A stretch of DNA of 6,481 bases from Methanosuratincolales archaeon (GTDB taxonomy: Archaea; Thermoproteota; Methanomethylicia; Methanomethylicales; Methanomethylicaceae), in NCBI GenBank assembly GCA_937930465.1, contig CALGKV010000057.1:1-6481 (forward strand), read 5' to 3'. The position numbers were made by a program, and so were the translations under genes. Numbering within the stretch: position 1 is the first letter of the stretch; each line of letters opens with the position of its first letter. Positions 5,522-6,481 of this stretch are shown piece after piece. The notes under the pieces were generated by a model. The model did no database searches, was not told the DNA's origin, and was given only the letters and a program-made list of their open reading frames with translations.

Positions 5522-5617
5522 GGGCCCGTAGTCTAGTCTGGTTAGGACACCTGAAAAAGGCCTAAAGTCGCCCTCACACGGCGGAGGTCTCCGGTTCGAG
5601 TCCGGACGGGCCCACCA
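5522..5617 (+). tRNA. tRNA-Val (anticodon CAC), encoded CCA, interrupted by an 18-nt insertion
   Basis: The acceptor stem GGGCCCG (5522-5528) pairs perfectly with CGGGCCC (5607-5613), followed by discriminator A and encoded CCA (5615-5617). The D arm runs 5531-5548 (GTCT with GGAC). The anticodon stem CGCC/GGCG closes the loop CTCACAC (5573-5579), placing anticodon CAC at 5575-5577, which reads GUG valine codons. The variable loop is AGGTC, and the T arm is TCCGG-TTCGAGT-CCGGA (5590-5606). Between the D arm and the anticodon stem there are 18 extra bases; removing them gives a standard 78-nt tRNA including CCA. The fit of all four arms makes this a real gene; splicing of the insertion is inferred. 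Confidence 0.92.
5551..5568 (+). other. Putative non-canonical tRNA intron (18 nt) near positions 27/28
   Basis: If bases 5551-5568 are removed, C5550 becomes position 27 and the anticodon stem becomes a perfect CCGCC/GGCGG. Shifting the cut by one base to the right gives the same product; one base to the left leaves U27-G43. I could not draw a strict bulge-helix-bulge motif by eye, so a relaxed motif is assumed. The insertion is not at the usual 37/38 site. Confidence 0.6.
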
Positions 5618-5636
5618 TTGAATAAAGAGATATTCG

Positions 5637-5656
5637 GGTCTTGGGTTCGATTGCAG
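5637..5656 (+). repeat. Degenerate copy of the tRNA-Val variable loop and T arm
   Basis: GGTCTTGGGTTCGATTGCAG matches 5586-5605 (GGTCTCCGGTTCGAGTCCGG) at 15 of 20 positions without gaps, including exact GGTCT and GGTTCGA blocks at identical spacing. The T stem is no longer complementary and no acceptor follows, so it is not a working tRNA. It may be a remnant of a tRNA 3' end or attachment site. Confidence 0.5.
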
Positions 5657-5811
5657 CCTCTAAGATCCTCTCTGTGTGAGCATCGGATTTATCGGTCGGC
5701 AACATGCGTAAGCCCCTTGCCTCGAATGTTGTGAGCATTAGGCTGATTTTGTGGCGCAGATGCAGCATTCCGTGCTGTCTTGATCGCTGAACTGCTTTGA
5801 CATTCTGTGCA

Positions 5812-5839
5812 TTTTTTTATTGTGCGGCTAGCCGCTTTT
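5812..5839 (+). terminator. Palindrome flanked by T-runs (possible terminator)
   Basis: Seven Ts (5812-5818) are followed by the perfect palindrome GCGGCTAGCCGC (5824-5835) and TTTT. On the plus strand it could end read-through from the tRNA before it reaches the convergent SelB-like gene. On the minus strand it lacks a T-run directly after the hairpin. Confidence 0.35.
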
Positions 5840-5905
5840 GTGACCCAGTTTGCTAGAAGGAAACAGCCCGCCGGCTTTGGACCTACCTCTTTGGCTGCTC
5901 ACCGA

Positions 5906-6481
5906 TCAGGTGAGGATGATCCTCCCGACAACCCTCAACTTGACCCCCTCAAGCCTCATCAGCACCGCCCGTGAACCTGGGATGAACGCAATCTCCTTTC
6001 CAAGTGATATTTTGAGTTTTTGGTTGCGCCATCCGCTTTTGCCCTCGCCTGCCTCCTCGACCTTGCCCGGTACGAACTGCATCCAGTGCCCGATGTGCAC
6101 TGCCGTCCCTGCCTCGAGGGGCTCAACCCAGTACTTGTGGATCTCTGCTTCGGTAGCCAGCTCCTTACTAACAATTACGGATGGGTTATTCGTCAAAATT
6201 GCCCCACGACCCAGATCCTCAGGCTGGATCCCCTTGAGCGCCAACCCCACCCTGTCCCCCTCAACTGCTGACTCAAAGTCGTCGTCGTGCTTCTGTATGG
6301 ACCTGACCTGCGCCTGCTTCCCGCTTGGTATAGCCCTCAAAGCGTCGTGCCTTCTGATCGTCCCTCTCAAAACCGTCCCCAGCGCGACCGTCCCCGTCCC
6401 CTTGACGTTGAATGAATGATCCACCGCGACGCACCCCCCTTCCTTCCCATCCACCGGATCAGCTGACTCTTGGGAGGCTAG
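5906..6481 (-). CDS. SelB-like translation elongation factor family protein, domains II-III (partial, N-terminus off the right edge)
   Basis: 191 codons are visible and the frame is open to the window edge, so the GTPase (G) domain, if present, lies outside. After a short linker, residues 17-97 form an EF-Tu-type domain II: VDHSFNVKGTGTVALG (20-35), HDALRAIPSGKQAQVRSIQ (45-63) and GDRVGLALKGIQPEDLGRG (75-93), which resemble SelB more than EF-1A. Residues 100-191 form domain III, including AVHIGHWMQFVPGKV (127-141), and the protein stops after VVGRIILT with no winged-helix domain IV. This matches the archaeal SelB-like (SelBL) family, found widely in archaea and not tied to selenocysteine use; its function is unknown. 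True SelB would continue into a further C-terminal domain. GTG 6454 is probably just an internal valine. Confidence 0.8.
   Translation of the reverse strand, partial: LASQESADPVDGKEGGCVAVDHSFNVKGTGTVALGTVLRGTIRRHDALRAIPSGKQAQVRSIQKHDDDFESAVEGDRVGLALKGIQPEDLGRGAILTNNPSVIVSKELATEAEIHKYWVEPLEAGTAVHIGHWMQFVPGKVEEAGEGKSGWRNQKLKISLGKEIAFIPGSRAVLMRLEGVKLRVVGRIILT

Larger units (their letters stand above)
5618..5905. other. Gene-free stretch between tRNA-Val and the SelB-like gene
   Basis: 288 bp with no convincing coding region on either strand and a composition richer in A+T than its neighbours. It contains a partial copy of the tRNA T-arm region (5637-5656), a T-run (5812-5818) and a 12-bp palindrome (5824-5835). 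The only long frame is antisense and reads into the tRNA, so I do not accept it as a gene. No box C/D pair or other small-RNA signature was recognised. Confidence 0.6.

Noticed and set aside
5573..5579. A canonical 37/38 intron in tRNA-Val
   Set aside because: The anticodon loop is an uninterrupted seven bases; the extra sequence lies upstream of the anticodon stem.
5637..5656. A second, functional tRNA downstream of tRNA-Val
   Set aside because: Only the T-arm-like block is present; its stem does not pair and no acceptor stem follows.
5574..5768. Minus-strand open frame of 64 codons ending in GPSGLEPETSAV, as a protein gene
   Set aside because: The ending is the antisense translation of the tRNA T arm, a well-known source of false proteins. 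No ribosome-binding site or recognisable domain is seen. It is kept only as a weak integrase-remnant idea.
5850..6419. Plus-strand open frame of 189 codons
   Set aside because: Antisense to the SelB-like gene, with no recognisable domain and shadow-like composition.
5906..6481. True selenocysteine-specific SelB
   Set aside because: The protein ends right after domain III, and no selenocysteine insertion element or selenoprotein gene is seen in the window.
1..6481. CRISPR array, insertion sequence, toxin-antitoxin pair or defence system
   Set aside because: No regularly spaced repeats, transposase motifs, terminal inverted repeats or known defence domains were found; the genes are core translation and RNA functions.

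Overview
This window is archaeal. It carries a Pth2-type peptidyl-tRNA hydrolase, TruD pseudouridine synthase, an archaeal-type aspartyl-tRNA synthetase, the chromatin protein Alba, ribosomal protein L40e, an archaeal SelB-like elongation factor and a geranylgeranyl-reductase-family flavoprotein. TATA-like boxes lie at the expected distance from starts, TTG/GTG starts are frequent, and AGG is the favoured Arg codon. Alba, a zinc/KH protein of the kind I recall from Thaumarchaeota, and the unusual AspRS motif 2 suggest the TACK side of the archaea (Thaumarchaeota, Aigarchaeota or Bathyarchaeia-like). That placement is inference; no taxonomic marker was searched.

Layout from left to right. (1) 1-704, minus: 5' part of a geranylgeranyl reductase family gene running off the left edge. 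(2) 705-761: divergent promoter. (3) 762-2446, plus: pth2-truD pair, with the truD ribosome-binding site overlapping the pth2 stop. (4) 2447-2491: short convergent gap. (5) 2492-3811, minus: aspS with its own promoter. (6) 3881-4691, minus: alba followed by a NusA-like zinc/KH gene, again with the ribosome-binding site overlapping the upstream stop. (7) 4692-4760: AT-rich divergent promoter holding a perfect 9-bp inverted repeat. (8) 4761-5288, plus: Lrp-like regulator. (9) 5328-5489, plus: rpl40e, 53 codons. (10) 5522-5617, plus: tRNA-Val(CAC) with encoded CCA and an 18-nt insertion, probably a non-canonical intron. (11) 5618-5905: gene-free stretch with a partial copy of the tRNA T-arm region and a palindrome. 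(12) 5906-6481, minus: C-terminal part of a SelB-like GTPase family protein running off the right edge.

The theme is translation and RNA: peptidyl-tRNA recycling (Pth2), tRNA modification (TruD), tRNA charging (AspRS), a ribosomal protein, a tRNA, and an EF-Tu/SelB relative. Nucleic-acid-binding factors (Alba, NusA-like protein) and a one-domain-sensor regulator accompany them. This is conserved core-genome territory, not an obvious defence or mobile island. The points worth following are the non-canonical tRNA intron, the degenerate T-arm duplication beside that tRNA (possible footprint of integration), the operator-like dyad between alba and the regulator, the residue suggesting a non-discriminating AspRS, and the SelB-like factor.
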